In this document: piece by piece, positions 1 through 10,396 of the stretch
Layout of the letters: every line of letters starts with the position of its first letter
How positions within the stretch are numbered: the stretch's first letter is position 1
NCBI RefSeq assembly: GCF_963422225.1
Contig: NZ_OY728607.1
Span: 558,001-622,000 of the forward strand
Reading direction: 5' to 3'
Source of the DNA: Candidatus Trichorickettsia mobilis
GTDB taxonomy: Bacteria > Pseudomonadota > Alphaproteobacteria > Rickettsiales > Rickettsiaceae
DNA length: 64,000 nucleotides
Translations under genes and position numbers: made by a program
The notes under the pieces: model-generated
Databases searched by the model: none
Told to the model about the DNA's origin: nothing
Seen by the model: only the letters and a program-made list of their open reading frames with translations

Positions 1-398
1 TAGCAACGGTATCTACTCCCGATGCAAAAACCATTACTGTGCAGGTTTGGGATAAAACCATGGTCAAAGCAGTGGAAAAAGCTATTACTGAAGCCAATTT
101 AGGGTTAAACCCATCATCAGACGGGCAGTTGGTACGGATGAGTCTTCCGCCATTAACAGAAGAACGTCGTAAAGAATTGGTTAAGCTTGCGCATAAATAT
201 GGAGAAAACACTAAAGTATCATTACGTAATGTAAGACGGGATGGTAATGAGGAGCTAAAAAAGCTAGAGAAAAATAGCGAAATTTCTAAAGATGAACATC
301 ATAATTTATCTGATGATATTCAGAAACTAACTGATGAGTTTAGCAATAAAATTGACTCGTCTATCAAGCAAAAAGAACAGGAAATTTTAACTATTTAA
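1..398 (+). CDS. frr: Ribosome recycling factor, 3' part (5' end outside window)
   Basis: Releases 70S ribosomes from mRNA after termination together with EF-G. The frame is open from base 3 with no start in view. The first visible residues ([17 protein letters not shown]) and the later stretch [21 protein letters not shown] are typical of the C-terminal half of RRF, and the end is a lysine-rich helix. A GTG at 39 lies inside the conserved region and is not the real start. About 131 residues of an expected ~185 are present. The next gene begins 59 bases downstream in the same direction. Confidence 0.95.
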   Translation, partial: ATVSTPDAKTITVQVWDKTMVKAVEKAITEANLGLNPSSDGQLVRMSLPPLTEERRKELVKLAHKYGENTKVSLRNVRRDGNEELKKLEKNSEISKDEHHNLSDDIQKLTDEFSNKIDSSIKQKEQEILTI

Positions 399-457
399 TG
401 AATATACAAAAGATGATATAATAATATTTATAGGATTGTTAAAAAAGAATAAAAATT

Positions 458-919
458 ATGGGAATAGCAGGTGCACATAGCTTAGTTAACAAATTAATGA
501 CAATTGGGCTTACAAACAATCAAGTGGAGTTGGTTACTGAGGTTGTAGATCAGTTTGTTACCAAAAGCGAATTTAACGATATAAGTAAAGTCTTGGTAAC
601 AAAAGCAGATTTAACTATAGCTACTGCTGAACTTAAGACGGAATTCAAAAGTGATATGGCTGATCTCAGGGCTGAGTTCAAAAGCGATATTGCTGAACTT
701 AAGACTGAAATTAAAGGCGATATTGCTAATCTTAGAGCCGAATTAAAAAGTGATATGGCTGAACTTAAAACTGAAATTAAAGGAGATATCTCTAATCTCA
801 GAACTGAATTAAAAAGCGATATTGCTACAATAAAGATTGATATGTTAAAATGGCTATTACCTTTTTTACTAACCATAATTGGATTAGTTATGTCTGTATT
901 CATAAAATTAATTGTATAA
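458..919 (+). CDS. Coiled-coil protein with hendecad repeats and C-terminal membrane anchor
   Basis: A 153-residue protein of unknown role. Residues 57-122 are six successive 11-residue units of the form A-[ED/N]-L-[KR]-[TA]-E-[FIL]-K-[SG]-D-[IM], a hendecad coiled coil. Residues 131-152 form one hydrophobic segment that probably anchors it in a membrane with the coil outside the bilayer. It resembles the DUF1640/CCDC90-like coiled-coil proteins seen in Rickettsia, but that is judged from style, not alignment. It lies between frr and parC on the same strand, 17 bases before parC, so co-transcription is likely. The repeat unit is also visible in the DNA (626-823), so copy number may vary between strains. 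Confidence 0.7.
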   Translation: MGIAGAHSLVNKLMTIGLTNNQVELVTEVVDQFVTKSEFNDISKVLVTKADLTIATAELKTEFKSDMADLRAEFKSDIAELKTEIKGDIANLRAELKSDMAELKTEIKGDISNLRTELKSDIATIKIDMLKWLLPFLLTIIGLVMSVFIKLIV

Positions 920-936
920 ATTAATCATATACAAAT

Positions 937-3147
937 ATGTCAATCCAAAATATTGAATTCACTAACGCTCTATCAGAACGTTACTTATCGTATGCCTTAT
1001 CTACCATCATGTCACGCTCATTGCCTGATGTACGAGATGGCCTAAAGCCAGTGCATCGCAGACTATTATATGCGATGCTCCAATTAAAATTAAATCCAGA
1101 TTCTGCCTATAAAAAATGTGCACGTGTAGTTGGTGATGTTATTGGTAAATATCATCCTCACGGTGACGTTGCGGTATATGATACTCTAGTACGATTAGCA
1201 CAAAATTTTTCTCTACGCTATCCACTAATTGATGGTCAAGGAAATTTTGGTTCAATCGATGGCGATAATCCGGCAGCAATGCGTTATACCGAATCACGGA
1301 TGACTGAAATTTGCACTTTCTTAATGGCCAATATTGATCAAGACACTGTTGATTTTCGCCTAACATATGACGATTCTGACCTTGAGCCAGTATTAATGCC
1401 AGCAATGTTTCCGAACCTATTGGCTAATGGCTCTGAGGGCATTGCGGTAGGCATGGCAACATCCATCCCCTCACATAATCTTCATGAGTTATGCGATGCG
1501 ATGCTACATCTGATCGATAACCCTAAAGCTACTGTACTAGATATTTTAGAGTTTGTGCAAGGACCTGATTTCCCTACCGGTGGCATCATTATTGACGATG
1601 CTAACTCAATTAAACAAAGCTATGCTCTCGGTCGCGGTAGTTTTAAGGTTAGGGCACGTTTTCATACTGAAGCAATTAAAGACGGCAATTATAAAATAAT
1701 AATTAATGAAATTCCTTATCAAGTTCTAAAATCCAAAATTTTAGAACAAATTGCTGCTTTACTTAAAGACAAAAAATTACCGTTAATCACTACTATACGT
1801 GATGAATCAGCAGAAGAAATCAGGATTGTTATTGAAACTAAAGCAAGCTACCCTGCTGAAGCGGTAATGGAGTCGTTATTTAAACTTACTAATCTAGAAT
1901 CAAGAATTCAACTAAACATGAATGTCATCGGTGCTAATCAAATTCCACGAGTAATGAATCTACTCGAAGTATTACAGGAATTTCTAGCCCATCGACAAAA
2001 TATTATTACCCGCAAATCCAAATTTTTAATTGCTAAAATTGAACATCGATTGGAGATTCTGCAAGGTCTAAAAATTGCCTACCTCAACTTAGATGAGATT
2101 ATTACCATTATCAGAGAAGAAGATGAACCGAAACAGATAATGATTGATAAGTTTAATCTAACTGATATTCAAGTCGAGGCCATATTAAATATTAGATTAC
2201 GTTCTTTAAGAAAATTAGACGAATATGAGATAATTAATGAATATAATAGTCTGCAAAAACAACATGCAGAACTGACAGAGATTCTAGCTAACCCAAAACA
2301 ATTATGGAAAATAGTAAAATCAGAAATAAAAACTATCCAAAGCAAATTTGGCATTAGTACCACTCTTGGTAAGCGCCGAACCAGTTTCTCAGAATTATCC
2401 ACTATCCCACCAATAATTGATGTTGATACTATATTGCGTGAACCAATAACTATTTTTTGCTCTAAAATGGGTTGGATTCGTTGCTTAAAAGGACATACTC
2501 ATACTCAAGACTTATCTGTAATCAAATACAAGGAAGGTGATGCTGAGCAATTTATCTTAGAAATTTATTCAACTGATAAGATTATTTTTTGCAGTACCGA
2601 AGGACGAGTTTTTACCATTGCCGCCAATACTATCTATCAAGGAAAAGGACATGGAGAAGCGATAAAACTAATTGTGGATATTGGCAATCATTCCATCACT
2701 AACATGTTTATTTATACGCCGAACCAACAAATATTATTGGCATCTAGTTCAGGGAAAGGATTTATTGTACTGTCAAACGATTTACTCGCGCAAACCAGAT
2801 TAGGCAAACAAATTATGACACTAGCTGATAACCATCAATGTATTGCTTGCTTACCAGTTATTGGAGATACTGTGGCTTGTACTGGATCAAATCGTAAACT
2901 GTTAATTTTCAGCTTAAACGAAATCCCGATCATGAAACGAGGGCACGGGGTAGTGTTACAAAAATTTAAAGATGCTTTATTAACTGATATCACTGTTTTT
3001 GATGCAGCGAGTGGCCTTAGCTGGCGTCACAACAACAAAATAAAAACAGAAAAAGACCTTGTAAACTGGCGTGCAAAACGCAGCAGCAGCGGCAAATTAC
3101 CACCAACTGGATTTCCTAAAGATGGCAAGCCTTTTACAATTATTTAA
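937..3147 (+). CDS. parC: DNA topoisomerase IV subunit A
   Basis: Breakage-reunion subunit of topoisomerase IV, which unlinks daughter chromosomes; its partner is ParE. The 736-residue product starts with the winged-helix region (residues 30-75, [16 protein letters not shown] and KYHPHGD). The catalytic tyrosine is Y117 in AAMRYTES. The C-terminal third shows degenerate beta-pinwheel blades. A ParC rather than GyrA call rests on the short C-terminal domain, the absence of a clear GyrA box and the HRRLLYAM form of the N-terminus. Its last 8 bases overlap the end of the convergent dacB-type gene. Confidence 0.9.
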   Translation: MSIQNIEFTNALSERYLSYALSTIMSRSLPDVRDGLKPVHRRLLYAMLQLKLNPDSAYKKCARVVGDVIGKYHPHGDVAVYDTLVRLAQNFSLRYPLIDGQGNFGSIDGDNPAAMRYTESRMTEICTFLMANIDQDTVDFRLTYDDSDLEPVLMPAMFPNLLANGSEGIAVGMATSIPSHNLHELCDAMLHLIDNPKATVLDILEFVQGPDFPTGGIIIDDANSIKQSYALGRGSFKVRARFHTEAIKDGNYKIIINEIPYQVLKSKILEQIAALLKDKKLPLITTIRDESAEEIRIVIETKASYPAEAVMESLFKLTNLESRIQLNMNVIGANQIPRVMNLLEVLQEFLAHRQNIITRKSKFLIAKIEHRLEILQGLKIAYLNLDEIITIIREEDEPKQIMIDKFNLTDIQVEAILNIRLRSLRKLDEYEIINEYNSLQKQHAELTEILANPKQLWKIVKSEIKTIQSKFGISTTLGKRRTSFSELSTIPPIIDVDTILREPITIFCSKMGWIRCLKGHTHTQDLSVIKYKEGDAEQFILEIYSTDKIIFCSTEGRVFTIAANTIYQGKGHGEAIKLIVDIGNHSITNMFIYTPNQQILLASSSGKGFIVLSNDLLAQTRLGKQIMTLADNHQCIACLPVIGDTVACTGSNRKLLIFSLNEIPIMKRGHGVVLQKFKDALLTDITVFDAASGLSWRHNNKIKTEKDLVNWRAKRSSSGKLPPTGFPKDGKPFTII

Positions 3148-4483
3148 TAACCGCTCTAATTATTGCTTCCTCAAGATCGAGAATTCTTTTCTTGGATTCA
3201 ATATAATTATTAGATACTATCACAAAACTATAAGGAGTATTATCACGATCAAATACATAACCGGCTAAAGAAGAAACCCCAGACATACCTCCAGTTTTTG
3301 CAAAAATTTGCACTCCCTTAAATCTATTAATTAGCGAACCATCTTCACCTGCCCTAGCCAACATCATCATTAATGATTTAAAATTATTCTGACGATAGAG
3401 CGCTGTTAAAAAACTATCAAATTGGGTAACTGTCAACATATTATAACGAGAAAGTCCTGAACCATCGACTATTACCGAATTTTTCAGATCAACTTTAAAT
3501 TTATCAAATACTAATTGTTTTAATAAAACTCCAGTATCTCGCCAATCATCTTTAGCAAAGTCAGTAGCATATTCTGCAAATAAATAATCTGTTATATAAT
3601 TATCAGAATTTTTTAGTGCACTGGATGCTATTTGAGCAAAATTTTTACTACGCTTCACCAGCTCTTGGCCGGTAGCTGGAGTATGACCCAACAAAATTTC
3701 ACCAGTTACAGTGATATTATATTGATTCAATATTTTAGCTAACATCAGCCTTACATGAGCCAAATTATCGTTAACTACCGCTCCTATAGTAATTTTTCCA
3801 CTAGCCTGATTAAGTGTGCCATCAACTATAAGTTGATCTTGAACAATATTAATATTAACCTTTGCTTTATGCTGGTCTAAAACTGTAACTGCTTTATTAA
3901 TTAAATTATATGGAATCAACTCCTGTGTTGTCAGCTTGATTAAGTTACCTTGGGTATCAGCTGCATTTGCTACTATTCTTGTACAATTTTTATTCACATG
4001 TACTTTCGTTACCGGTGCACCATAGCAATAAATACCATCTATCACCATTTTATTTACAGTCACTGCTGGGATAGTGAATGTATGATTGATAATATAAAAA
4101 TTGCCTTGAATCTCATTAACACCAGTTTGTTTTACCATAGATATTAAAAAATCTAGATCATTAATTAAAAAATCTGGGTCTTGGATATCAAGATAATAAT
4201 CATTATTATCTTTAATAATTCTACTGACAAAATTATGATCAATTCCAAAATATTGTTGTAATGATAGAATAGTAATTAACTTTAAACTGCTGGCAAAGGT
4301 ATAATATCGATCAACATTCTGAGCATATATTACTTTATTGTTCTTAAGATTCCTGATTTTTATTCCGATATTGAGGTGTGGCGCAACTTTGTTAATCTCT
4401 TCCTGAATGACGTGTGTGATATTAGCTTGAGCAGAGCTCCAATAACATAGGATAGATATTACAATGATAATAATTCTTGGCAT
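3140..4483 (-). CDS. dacB: D-alanyl-D-alanine carboxypeptidase/endopeptidase, PBP4 type (peptidase S13)
   Basis: Periplasmic penicillin-binding protein that trims peptidoglycan stem peptides. Of 447 residues, 1-20 form a signal peptide ending in AQA. The three active-site motifs are present in order: S65-S-L-K68 (nucleophile), S342-GLSRYN, and K396-T-G followed by [11 protein letters not shown]. The long insertion between the first and second motifs fits the S13 family rather than the DacA/F type. The gene is convergent with parC (8-base overlap), and an uncharacterised gene precedes it by 8 bases, suggesting one transcript with that gene and dusB. Confidence 0.85.
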   Translation of the reverse strand: MPRIIIIVISILCYWSSAQANITHVIQEEINKVAPHLNIGIKIRNLKNNKVIYAQNVDRYYTFASSLKLITILSLQQYFGIDHNFVSRIIKDNNDYYLDIQDPDFLINDLDFLISMVKQTGVNEIQGNFYIINHTFTIPAVTVNKMVIDGIYCYGAPVTKVHVNKNCTRIVANAADTQGNLIKLTTQELIPYNLINKAVTVLDQHKAKVNINIVQDQLIVDGTLNQASGKITIGAVVNDNLAHVRLMLAKILNQYNITVTGEILLGHTPATGQELVKRSKNFAQIASSALKNSDNYITDYLFAEYATDFAKDDWRDTGVLLKQLVFDKFKVDLKNSVIVDGSGLSRYNMLTVTQFDSFLTALYRQNNFKSLMMMLARAGEDGSLINRFKGVQIFAKTGGMSGVSSLAGYVFDRDNTPYSFVIVSNNYIESKKRILDLEEAIIRAVIK

Positions 4484-4491
4484 CAGCCCTC

Positions 4492-4953
4492 TTATATGTA
4501 CTCGCTGGTATAATTCTCACCTAGCGCATCAAGATGATAGATGAACAACTCTTGCAGTGGTTGAGAAAGTAATTCTATGACATTTGATGTGGCAGCAATC
4601 ATAAACCCTGTTAATGGCACTTTAACCACAATGTTCTGATTTTTATCAGCATGACTCAATATAGTATCTATAGATTTATTTACTCTGATTATTTCTAAAC
4701 GCCCTCCTGGAGGAATGGTAATCTCAACAAAACCGAAATCTGGAGCAAAAATATACTTTTCAGTACCTCCATCGCAATCAGGATGACTTATAATGAAAGC
4801 TTTTTTTTCATTATTTATCTTAGTTTCAAAAATAGTAAGTAATCCTTTAAGCTTTATCTCATCATCGCGATAATATGTCTCTTGCGCATTAGATTTGATA
4901 AGTTTTTCTAACAATTTAATTAATAATACTAACATACTATAACTTTGGGACAA
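4492..4953 (-). CDS. Hypothetical protein between dusB and dacB
   Basis: I do not recognise this 153-residue protein. It has no signal peptide or membrane segment. The N-terminus is a leucine-rich helix, the middle contains HPDCDGGTEKYIFAPDFGFVE followed by a probable beta-rich part (ITIPPGGRLEIIRV), and the end is acidic. The stop of dusB is 3 bases upstream and dacB starts 8 bases downstream on the same strand, so it is probably part of a small operon. The tight spacing and intact frame argue that it is a real gene. Function cannot be assigned. Confidence 0.6.
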   Translation of the reverse strand: MSQSYSMLVLLIKLLEKLIKSNAQETYYRDDEIKLKGLLTIFETKINNEKKAFIISHPDCDGGTEKYIFAPDFGFVEITIPPGGRLEIIRVNKSIDTILSHADKNQNIVVKVPLTGFMIAATSNVIELLSQPLQELFIYHLDALGENYTSEYI

Positions 4954-4955
4954 GG

Positions 4956-5954
4956 TTAATCCATTATGATATCTGGTTTTTGTATCAAATCGCTATAAAA
5001 TTCAATAATCTTTTGTTGTACTTGTACATAATCATTTGAACAATTTATAGCTCCTCGAAATTCGCCAGAATTAGCTAACCCCCCACTATACCAACCTATA
5101 TGTTTACGGGCTAACTTCATACCAATATCATAACCATAATAATTTAGCATAGCCTCATAATGCTCTAAGATTATCTCAAGTTGAACGCTAAGTGCTGGTG
5201 GTGGTGTTTCTTCACCAGTCTTTAAATAATGAACAACAGCGGCAATAAACCATGGCTTACCATAAGCGCCACGACCAATCATAATACCATCAGCATTAGA
5301 GACAGATAAACAATCTTTGGCTTTTGCAAGAGAGGTGATGTCACCATTAGCAATTACCGGTATTTTTACCGCTTCTTTCACCTGCCTGATAAACGCCCAA
5401 TCTGCACTACCACTATAAAATTGGCATCTAGTTCTGCCATGAACTGTAATCATCTGAATTCCAGCATTTTCAGCAATTTTTGCTAATTGTGGCGCATTCT
5501 TACTTTGGTCATCCCAACCCATACGCATTTTTAAAGTAACTGGAATTTTTACTGCCTTAACTGTTGCTGCCAAAATTTTAGCAGCAAGCTCCTCATCTCG
5601 CATTAATGCAGAACCTGCATATCCTCCAACTACTTTTTTTGCCGGACAACCAAAATTTAAATCAATAATTTTAGCTCCCATATCTTCATTCATTTTTGCT
5701 GATTCAGCAATTACATCTGGTTCACAACCAGCTAATTGTACACAAGAACCAGTATCATCATCATGGATAATTGCACTCTTCTTTAAAGATTGTCTAGTCT
5801 CCATAATCATTGCACGACTGGCTACCATTTCTGATACTACCAAACCAGCCCCCAACTTTTTAACTAATTTTCGAAAAGGAAGATCGGTAACGCCTGACAT
5901 AGGAGCTAGTATTACTGAATGTGGCAATGTAATATTACCGATTTGTATGGTCAT
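4956..5954 (-). CDS. dusB: tRNA-dihydrouridine synthase, DusB type
   Basis: FMN-dependent enzyme that reduces uridines in the tRNA D-loop. From the ATG at 5954 the product has 332 residues: MTIQIGN, then [15 protein letters not shown] (TIM-barrel start and flavin site), the catalytic cysteine C103 in [22 protein letters not shown], and ANGDI followed by [13 protein letters not shown] (phosphate binding). An in-frame ATG at 6032 would add 26 residues and overlap the upstream hydrolase gene. I prefer 5954 because family members begin close to the IGN motif. Confidence 0.9.
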   Translation of the reverse strand: MTIQIGNITLPHSVILAPMSGVTDLPFRKLVKKLGAGLVVSEMVASRAMIMETRQSLKKSAIIHDDDTGSCVQLAGCEPDVIAESAKMNEDMGAKIIDLNFGCPAKKVVGGYAGSALMRDEELAAKILAATVKAVKIPVTLKMRMGWDDQSKNAPQLAKIAENAGIQMITVHGRTRCQFYSGSADWAFIRQVKEAVKIPVIANGDITSLAKAKDCLSVSNADGIMIGRGAYGKPWFIAAVVHYLKTGEETPPPALSVQLEIILEHYEAMLNYYGYDIGMKLARKHIGWYSGGLANSGEFRGAINCSNDYVQVQQKIIEFYSDLIQKPDIIMD

Positions 5955-6003
5955 AGATTTTATTTTTATAATTATCATATTAAGCTCTTTCGCGTGAAAG
6001 AAC

Positions 6004-6999
6004 CTAGATTCTGGGAACAAACCAATGTTCACCTATGTCAAGGGGCTTAAAAACTTTCAAGTCAATGCTATGCTTCTTTGCATGTTCAAAAAATGTTAGC
6101 AAGGCTTCCTCATAACCATCATCTGCTAAAGGAAAAGTTGAATGATGAGAAGGAACTGCATAAGGCATATTAAGATCCTTGAAAGCTAAAATTGCCTCTT
6201 CAGGATCCATATGACTATAACTCATAAACCACTTAGGTTTAAATGCTCCTATTGGCAATAAAGCTAAGCGAAAACTACCATGTTCTGCTAAAGAATTTCT
6301 AAAATACTTTCCTCCAGCATAACCAGTATCACCAGCAAAATAGATATTCCCTGAACTTGTTTTGATAATAAAAGAAGCCCACAGCGCCCTATTTGTATCA
6401 TTCATACCACGCGCAGACCAATGTTGGGCAGGGTCTAAAATAATCTCAATATCCTTATTTATTTTTACCGATTCGAACCAGTCTCTAGCTGTTACTTGTA
6501 TATTTCTATTATAATTTTTTATTATAGTATCATTACCGAGTGGAACAATGATTTTTGGTTTATCTCTTATCCATAAATCACCTAAAGTTTTAAGGTCTAA
6601 ATGATCATAATGATTATGAGTAATTAATATGATATCTATTGGCGGTAGGTGCTCAAGTTGAATACCCGGCGCACATACACGCTTGGGGCCAGCCCAATTG
6701 AATGGACTAGCTCTCTCTGACCAAACAGGATCAGTTAGGATGTTTAGCTTAGTGGTTTGTAATAAGAAAGTAAGATGTCCAACCCAAGATACTCTTAACT
6801 CCCCGTTAGAAACTTGCCTAGGTGGCACATCTGTAAATTTATTAACTATTTCTTTTGGCCAAGCTTCTGCTTTTCTTGTGAGTCTCCATTTTAAAAAATT
6901 AGGAAATTTATTTGATGGTAAGATCCCTGGATTAAAAAAACGTTGGCCATTAAAGTGATCCGATACAGAACCTGAATAATATTGATTATAGTTTTTCAT
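6004..6999 (-). CDS. Metallo-beta-lactamase-fold hydrolase, NAPE-PLD/RomA-like
   Basis: A 331-residue MBL-fold enzyme. The zinc motif is H128-N-H130-Y-D132-H133, with later ligands in FAGDTGY and YSHMDPEEA, and a histidine in VPSHHSTF. The N-terminal [11 protein letters not shown] and [12 protein letters not shown] stretches are characteristic of the family that includes mammalian N-acyl-phosphatidylethanolamine phospholipase D and bacterial RomA/UlaG-like proteins. No signal peptide is visible, so it is probably cytosolic. The substrate is not readable from sequence; a phospholipid or N-acyl lipid is possible by family only. Confidence 0.8.
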   Translation of the reverse strand: MKNYNQYYSGSVSDHFNGQRFFNPGILPSNKFPNFLKWRLTRKAEAWPKEIVNKFTDVPPRQVSNGELRVSWVGHLTFLLQTTKLNILTDPVWSERASPFNWAGPKRVCAPGIQLEHLPPIDIILITHNHYDHLDLKTLGDLWIRDKPKIIVPLGNDTIIKNYNRNIQVTARDWFESVKINKDIEIILDPAQHWSARGMNDTNRALWASFIIKTSSGNIYFAGDTGYAGGKYFRNSLAEHGSFRLALLPIGAFKPKWFMSYSHMDPEEAILAFKDLNMPYAVPSHHSTFPLADDGYEEALLTFFEHAKKHSIDLKVFKPLDIGEHWFVPRI

Positions 7000-7195
7000 A
7001 TTTAGCTAAACTTCAAAAATTGGTATTGTTAAGTATTTTAAGATCTGATCTTGATAAAAATTAGATATCACTTCACAATATTTAATAACATATTAACCAT
7101 TAAATATCACTAATATACCTATGCACCCTAGAGACGAGTATGAATATCAAGCGTTAATTCAACTGATCTACATTAAGAGAAGTCTATTAGTTAAT
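7000..7195. other. Intergenic gap without recognised feature
   Basis: About 196 AT-rich bases between the MBL-fold gene and the DUF983 gene. No open frame or repeat family was recognised. It probably holds the promoter of the MBL-fold gene, but no convincing -35/-10 pair was picked. Confidence 0.4.
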
Positions 7196-7579
7196 TCATT
7201 TGTCGGCTTTAACATTGATATTGGTACGCCAGATTATAGCTATGAATAATCCTTTAGCACGTGGCAAGATAATAATGGCCAAAATTAGCGCTAATCCTGG
7301 CCATACTATCATAGAAACCCATTCTGGCCAGGTTGTTCTTGGTGCAACAGTAAGTAAAATGGGAATAAGAATATGTCCAACCATAAATATAGTTAACCAT
7401 GCTGGTCCATCATCAGCTTTAATTCGTCCAAAACACTCATTGCACGACATGCAATGCTCTACCTGTTTTAAATAAGTCGTAAACAAACGTCCTTTGCCAC
7501 AACTTGGACAAAAACCAAACAACGCACGCCCTACTATAAGCCAAAAATTTTGTGAAGTTGGATTATTTGTTGATTTCAT
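7196..7579 (-). CDS. DUF983 family zinc-ribbon membrane protein
   Basis: A 127-residue protein. Four to five cysteines at C24-x2-C27 and C43-x2-C46-x2-C49 form a probable zinc ribbon, followed by two hydrophobic segments (about residues 60-80 and 86-106). This layout matches the DUF983/COG5349 family of alphaproteobacteria. Its role is unknown; linkage to cytochrome oxidase genes is seen elsewhere but not here. It lies downstream of nagZ on the same strand, separated by a compact family-C hairpin (7661-7700). Confidence 0.8.
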   Translation of the reverse strand: MKSTNNPTSQNFWLIVGRALFGFCPSCGKGRLFTTYLKQVEHCMSCNECFGRIKADDGPAWLTIFMVGHILIPILLTVAPRTTWPEWVSMIVWPGLALILAIIILPRAKGLFIAIIWRTNINVKADK

Positions 7580-7660
7580 AAAATTTTTCTAGGCTTTTGC
7601 ATAAACTTAAGGCTCTTGCGAACATTTTTCTATTTAAAAAAAATTATACTGATGCCCGTG

Positions 7661-7700
7661 GAGTGTTGTTCACGGATTTTTAAAAACCGTGAACGCTCAC
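7661..7700. repeat. Family C palindrome, compact copy (possible terminator of nagZ)
   Basis: A near-perfect hairpin: GTTCACGG then T-run, A-run and CCGTGAAC, with outer ends gagtgttg and cgctcac. It starts 2 bases after the nagZ stop on the minus strand. Longer copies of the same termini are at 22311-22538, 41218-41393 and 59732-59910. This copy has no insert. A stem followed by a U-run would suit a bidirectional intrinsic terminator. Confidence 0.75.
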
Positions 7701-7702
7701 AA

Positions 7703-8692
7703 TTATATAGCATCATAAATTGCGATCATTTCCTGTAAATGACCGCTACCATGTAATACAAAATGACAACCAGCAGCAAAAGATTGATGAGTAACTTCTA
7801 TTAAGCTGCTAATAAATGTTTGATGTAAATGTTTATGCTGTTCATGAGTTAGCTCTTCAAGGTTTTTATGAGTAATAGTTTTGATACCAAGGTGGCTATG
7901 TAAAGCAAACATACAAATATCATCTGATACCAGCTTTCCAGTAAAACCTATTTCCTGTTTAATAAATTCTATTGCTGTATGAGATAATGTTACCGGTGTC
8001 TTAGGATCAAGAGCGTGAAATATTATATGAGCGGTCATTGCCCATTCTATTTTTGGATGTTTAGATAATTGTTGGAATACCGCAAAATCAGTAATCATTA
8101 AATCTTTGAGTGTTGCTGTAACAATTGGCAATTCCTGGTGGCTATCACAAGTGGCTCTGCCGTGACCTGGTATATGTTTAATTATTGCTATACCACCGGC
8201 GCTAGCAATACCATCGATTGCTGCCGAACATAAATCCACCAGCTGTTGTACGTCGCCACCAAAGCTGCGATCTCCAATTACGGCATCAGTATATGTATAA
8301 CGCAGGTCAGCTACAGGAGCACAAGGAGAATCAATGCCTAAGCGTTTAAGATCTTGCATTAATATAGTGTAATTAGCTTGTACCGTCTGTAGCGCTAGAG
8401 CTTTATTATGGTGGTACAGCTTAGCAAAATATTCTGCTGCCGGATATTTTGTATCAATGATTGGTGGTTGTAGTCTAGCTACTCTTCCACCTTCCTGATC
8501 AATAAAAATTATTGGCTTGTAATCAGAATATAAATTTTTTAATTCAGTAATTAGTGATATTAACTGGGTGGTAGATACTATATTACGTTTAAATAAAATA
8601 AATCCTGAAATGGGGTGGCTACTCAAAAATTCTTTTTCTTGTTGAGTTAATATAGGGCCAGAAATACCAAATATTAGCGGTTTTTTTTGCAT
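7703..8692 (-). CDS. nagZ: Beta-N-acetylhexosaminidase (peptidoglycan recycling)
   Basis: Glycoside hydrolase family 3 enzyme that removes GlcNAc from anhydro-muropeptides in the cytoplasm. Of 329 residues, the typical features are FIDQEGGRVARLQPP near residue 65, RSFGGD near 142, and the KHIPGHGRATCDSHQELP loop that carries the catalytic histidine/aspartate pair. The start codon shares its A with the last base of the dnaB stop (1-base overlap), so the two are translationally coupled. Together with anmK at 45.8 kb it indicates partial muropeptide recycling. Confidence 0.93.
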   Translation of the reverse strand: MQKKPLIFGISGPILTQQEKEFLSSHPISGFILFKRNIVSTTQLISLITELKNLYSDYKPIIFIDQEGGRVARLQPPIIDTKYPAAEYFAKLYHHNKALALQTVQANYTILMQDLKRLGIDSPCAPVADLRYTYTDAVIGDRSFGGDVQQLVDLCSAAIDGIASAGGIAIIKHIPGHGRATCDSHQELPIVTATLKDLMITDFAVFQQLSKHPKIEWAMTAHIIFHALDPKTPVTLSHTAIEFIKQEIGFTGKLVSDDICMFALHSHLGIKTITHKNLEELTHEQHKHLHQTFISSLIEVTHQSFAAGCHFVLHGSGHLQEMIAIYDAI

Positions 8693-10134
8693 TAAGACCT
8701 ATGTAATTTATCCAGGTTACTAAATTTGGAATAATGGCTATCGTAATAAATACGGACATTACCAATGGATCCATTACGATGTTTGGCTACTATAATTTCG
8801 GTAACATTTTTTATCTGCTCAAGTTTGCTTTGCCAGTCAATATATTTCTCACTTCCAGGAGTTGGTTCCTGTCTAGTCAAATAATACTCTTCTCGATAAA
8901 GAAACATTACGATATCGGCGTCTTGTTCAATACTGCCTGATTCTCTGAGATCTGAAAGCATTGGTTTTTTGTCTTCGCGTTGTTCTACAGCTCTTGATAA
9001 TTGGGATAAGGCAATTACCGGTATATTGAGTTCTTTGGCAATTGCTTTTAAACCTTGAGTAATTTCTGAAACTTCAAGCACCCGGTTTTCAATTTTAGCC
9101 GAACCTCTGATTAATTGTAAATAATCTATAAATAATATAGCGAGATTATGTTTGCGTTTTAGCCGTCTTGCTCGAGTACGAATTGCTGAAATTGTTAAAG
9201 CTGGTGTATCATCAATAAAGAATGGTAACTCGGATAGTGCAATGGCAGCTTTGCGTATATCATTATACTGTTCTTCTTTGATAAATCCAGAACGTAAGCT
9301 TGCGGAATCAATAGCAGTATAACTTGAGAGTAAACGGTTAGCCAGTTGTTCTGAAGACATTTCCAGAGAAAAGAAGCCAACAGCTGCTGAAGCGCTCGGA
9401 TCATTAGCTTTACTGTTCATAGCTTTACAAGCATTAATAGCTAGGTTAATTGCAAATGCGGTTTTACCCATTGACGGCCTACCAGCTATAATAACCAGAT
9501 CTGAATTATGAAAGCCAGAAAGTTTCATATCAAGATCAAGTAAACCGGTGGTAATTCCGGTAACATGACTGGCATTTTTCATCGCACGATTGATGCTAGC
9601 TAATGAATCTGACACCGAATTTGCAATTTTAACAAAACTACGCTCATTAAAGCCTTCGGTCGCTAGATGATACAAGTTGTTTTCGGCTTGCTCAATTTGG
9701 CTGCTAGCTTCATTGGTGATAGCCTGGTCGTAGGCGGTATTAACTATATCTTCACCAATTTTTATTAAATTACGTTTTATGGCTAGATCGTAGATTAGTC
9801 GACCATAATCATATGGATTAATCACCATAATGGCTAGTGTTGCCAATTTAGTCAGATATTCTGATCCTCCTGAGGTTTGAAAATCTTCTTCACGATCAAG
9901 TATAGTTCTGATCGCTAATTGAGTAGGAGTTAAGCTTTTATCAGTAATAGCTATAATGGCTTTATAAATCTTTTGATGTAATATTTCAAAAAAATGTTCT
10001 GTTTTTAAAAACTCTATGACTTGGTTAAGCAAATCTGGGTTAATTAAAATAGCCCCAAGTAGCATTTGTTCTGCTTGTAAATTATAAGGTAAAGCACGAT
10101 GGAGAACTTGCTTGTCTGATATTTCGTTTGTCAT
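8692..10134 (-). CDS. dnaB: Replicative DNA helicase
   Basis: Hexameric 5'-3' helicase of the replication fork. From the ATG at 10134 the product has 480 residues: an N-terminal DnaG-interacting domain (LPYNLQAEQMLLGAIL), a linker, then the RecA-like ATPase with Walker A in IIAGRPSMGKTAF, FSLEMSS, Walker B in LAILFIDYLQLI, and DLRESGSIEQDADIVMFLYRE. An in-frame ATG at 10185 would add 17 residues not expected in the family. nagZ follows with a 1-base overlap. Confidence 0.95.
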   Translation of the reverse strand: MTNEISDKQVLHRALPYNLQAEQMLLGAILINPDLLNQVIEFLKTEHFFEILHQKIYKAIIAITDKSLTPTQLAIRTILDREEDFQTSGGSEYLTKLATLAIMVINPYDYGRLIYDLAIKRNLIKIGEDIVNTAYDQAITNEASSQIEQAENNLYHLATEGFNERSFVKIANSVSDSLASINRAMKNASHVTGITTGLLDLDMKLSGFHNSDLVIIAGRPSMGKTAFAINLAINACKAMNSKANDPSASAAVGFFSLEMSSEQLANRLLSSYTAIDSASLRSGFIKEEQYNDIRKAAIALSELPFFIDDTPALTISAIRTRARRLKRKHNLAILFIDYLQLIRGSAKIENRVLEVSEITQGLKAIAKELNIPVIALSQLSRAVEQREDKKPMLSDLRESGSIEQDADIVMFLYREEYYLTRQEPTPGSEKYIDWQSKLEQIKNVTEIIVAKHRNGSIGNVRIYYDSHYSKFSNLDKLHRS

Positions 10135-10185
10135 TTTATATGTACGATTATGCTGAATTTTTATAGATAAGTGAGTATCGTTCAC

Positions 10186-10396
10186 TCAAATTGACAAAAT
10201 TTGCAAAACCTGTGTCTCAAATTAAGGCAATTGGAGTAAATGTAAACCGTCATTACGAGCATAAGCGAAGCAATCCAGGAAACATTTACCGGATTTACCA
10301 CGCCCGAAATGTGCTCAAGCAAGAAGGTGTAGAGTAGTTCAAGGATTCTCGCTCGTAGTGACAATTGAGCGTTAACTGTCCTTAATTGGAAATGCC
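10186..10396. repeat. Palindromic insertion (family B core with outer arms) between trxB and dnaB
   Basis: This gap holds a family-B element, 'cgtcattacgagc ... gaagcaatccag ... gctcgtagtgaca' (about 10248-10371). It is flanked by imperfect inverted arms 'ctcaaattaaggcaattg' and 'caattgagcgttaactg...ccttaattgg'. No gene is credible; a 60-codon frame is a by-product of the palindrome. Confidence 0.65.

Noticed and set aside
550..903. 117-residue frame on the minus strand
   Set aside because: It is the antisense of the repetitive coiled-coil gene; its apparent repeats mirror the hendecads.
10182..10364. 60-codon frame on the minus strand
   Set aside because: It lies wholly in a palindromic element, has no homology I can recognise and no ribosome site.
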